From: Asaia krungthepensis NRIC 0535
GTDB taxonomy: Bacteria; Pseudomonadota; Alphaproteobacteria; Acetobacterales; Acetobacteraceae
Direction of reading: 5' to 3'
DNA length: 64,000 nt
NCBI RefSeq assembly: GCF_025995175.1
Contig: NZ_BAPV01000012.1
Coordinates: 1 to 64,000, forward strand
The translations under genes and the position numbers were made by a program. The notes under the pieces are model-generated. The model did no database searches. It was not told the origin of the DNA and saw only the letters and a list, made by a program, of their open reading frames with translations. Below are positions 62,941 to 64,000 of the stretch, piece after piece (the first letter of the stretch is position 1; every line of letters begins with the position of its first letter).

Positions 62941-63278
62941 TTCGTGATAATTGATGGGTCATATCTTAGTGATAACACGGCCGGCATTCTGTCAAGAACA
63001 GGATAATGATGCTTCAGTACCCGCCCCAACAGGATCTCCGGCTCCATAATTATCCTGACTGGCGAGACCTTAACGTTTTGTCGGCTGTTGTAAATCTTCA
63101 GGGCTGAACGAGCCAGTGGCGCAAAGGCGGACAGCTTCGCCAACGTTCAATTATCGGGGGTGCTGCGGCGCCTCCTTCGGACCAAGTATTCGTCTGAATC
63201 GACGAGGATGGAATTGCGAGATACGATCGCAGCCGGGTCTTTCGAAAAGGTGCCGGCAGCCTTCGCCAAAGCGCGCGA
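62941..63278. other. Gene-poor stretch between the Cys-rich and beta-lactamase genes
   Basis: Only a short minus-strand frame (62937-63143, 68 codons) is open, without recognised similarity or a clear ribosome site. The DNA is less GC-rich than the core. No insertion-sequence end, repeat or terminator was recognised with confidence. Confidence 0.4.
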
Positions 63279-64000
63279 CTACATGGCATTAGCAACGATG
63301 CGCGCGACCTCCGACAAGATGGCTTCCTGTTGCGGAACGGTGCCGCGTGCCCTGCCAAGATAAGCTGCGACAACGATCGGAGGACGGTCAGGAGGGAAAA
63401 GCACACCGATATCATTCGTTGATATTCCATTCCAAGTGCCTGGTTTGTTGGCGATACGCCATCCCTCCGGCAAGCCTGCCCGCAGACGCAGTGCGGCGGC
63501 ATCCCTAGACGCCATCATCCACGCGGTGAGACGACCGCGTGAGGAGGGGGACAGAACGGAACCTAGGATAATCTTCTGCAGTGTGCTAACCATCGCGCGC
63601 GGCGAAGTCGTGTCGTGCGTTTCTCCGGGCTTGACGATATTGAGAGCCAGTTCGGTCTTGTCGATACGGGTCGTGTGATCACCTATTGAGCGCAGATAGG
63701 CGGTCAATGCAGAAGGTCCGCCGAAGCTGGCCATCAGCAGATTTGCCGCGGTGCTGTCGCTGACAATTGCTGCCGCTTCGCAGAGCTGCTCGACTGTCAT
63801 GCCGTCAGCAAGGTGCGGTTTAGTCGCCTTGAAAGGCATGACCAGATCTTTTTCGCCGAAGAAGACTCTTCGGTCCAGCTTCTCTTCTCCGCGATCAACG
63901 CGAGCGAGCGTGAACGCGATAGCCAGAGCCTTGAACGTGCTGCACAGAGCGAAGCGTTCATCGAGACGGTTCCCAAATATCTGACCGGTCGTGGTGTCTA
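63279..64000 (-). CDS. Class A beta-lactamase, 5' end beyond the window
   Basis: The reading frame continues to the window edge without a start. Reading 63840-64000 backward gives ERFALCSTFKALAIAF, whose STFK is the class A Ser70-xx-Lys73 motif. Then come VSDSTAANLL (position 130 loop, SDS in place of the usual SDN), DKTELALN (Glu166 region, ExxLN), and ANKPGTWNGISTNDIGV (KPG in place of KTG). The catalytic Ser, Lys and Glu are present, so activity is likely, but the changed motifs may alter the spectrum. The signal peptide and regulator would lie outside the window. It would act in the periplasm against penicillins or cephalosporins. Confidence 0.88.
   Translation of the reverse strand, partial: DTTTGQIFGNRLDERFALCSTFKALAIAFTLARVDRGEEKLDRRVFFGEKDLVMPFKATKPHLADGMTVEQLCEAAAIVSDSTAANLLMASFGGPSALTAYLRSIGDHTTRIDKTELALNIVKPGETHDTTSPRAMVSTLQKIILGSVLSPSSRGRLTAWMMASRDAAALRLRAGLPEGWRIANKPGTWNGISTNDIGVLFPPDRPPIVVAAYLGRARGTVPQQEAILSEVARIVANAM

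Overview
This window is most of an integrative and conjugative element (ICE) in a high-GC alphaproteobacterium. Sphingomonadales or Rhizobiales are the most likely hosts. The judgement rests on the alphaproteobacterial set of trb, TraG, DUF3363-relaxase, RepA/ParA, DUF932, DUF736, DUF2840 and DUF2274 genes in their usual order. The window opens inside an initiator tRNA-fMet gene. A large serine recombinase abuts this tRNA, so this is the left end. No right end (attR) was seen, and the last gene, a class A beta-lactamase, runs off the window.

Layout: 1-2064 holds the tRNA 3' part, three copies of a tRNA-end repeat, the recombinase and a small gene. 2316-12238 (minus strand) is a tight seven-gene defence operon: a single-TRD HsdS-like protein, HsdM, a GIY-YIG/DUF4357 protein, full HsdS, a DUF6119 protein, HsdR and a YgjP-type metallopeptidase-like protein. 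It is driven by a clear sigma70-type promoter that may give a leaderless mRNA. 12491-28019 is the maintenance and DNA-processing core: DUF932, a phosphoribosyltransferase/SLOG-HTH pair, a ParB-like protein, small proteins, a strawberry-notch methylase-helicase, a Toprim protein, a DUF2493 protein, membrane proteins and DUF736. Three of these genes follow similar folded leader sequences.

28080-34970 is cargo: LysR, MFS, metallo-beta-lactamase-fold hydrolase, tautomerase and an EthD-like protein, then LysR, SDR and LysR, and a broken PfpI gene. 35197-41402 is the replication and partition module: HTH proteins, a frameshifted DUF2285 gene, RepA with a probable internal iteron origin, ParA, an RHH protein, DUF2840, TraF peptidase, DUF736 and lytic transglycosylase. 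41504-41634 is a candidate oriT just before the relaxase. TraG (VirD4) and a CopG-like protein follow.

A small tag/yciI/tetR cargo cassette (45857-47460) interrupts the transfer region. The complete trbBCDEJKLFGI operon plus a DUF2274 gene then encodes the mating-pair type IV secretion system. 57432-62940 is a second cargo block of lower GC: LysR, NAD-dependent dehydrogenase, LysR, then an HTH/hydrolase/DUF4180 operon and a Cys-rich protein. It ends with the partial beta-lactamase.

The pieces would work together as follows. The recombinase integrates or excises the element at tRNA-fMet. RepA/ParA/RHH and ParB support replication and stability. The relaxase nicks oriT, TraG couples the DNA to the Trb channel, and the defence operon and cargo give host benefits. 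All functions are inferred from sequence by eye. No database search was run.
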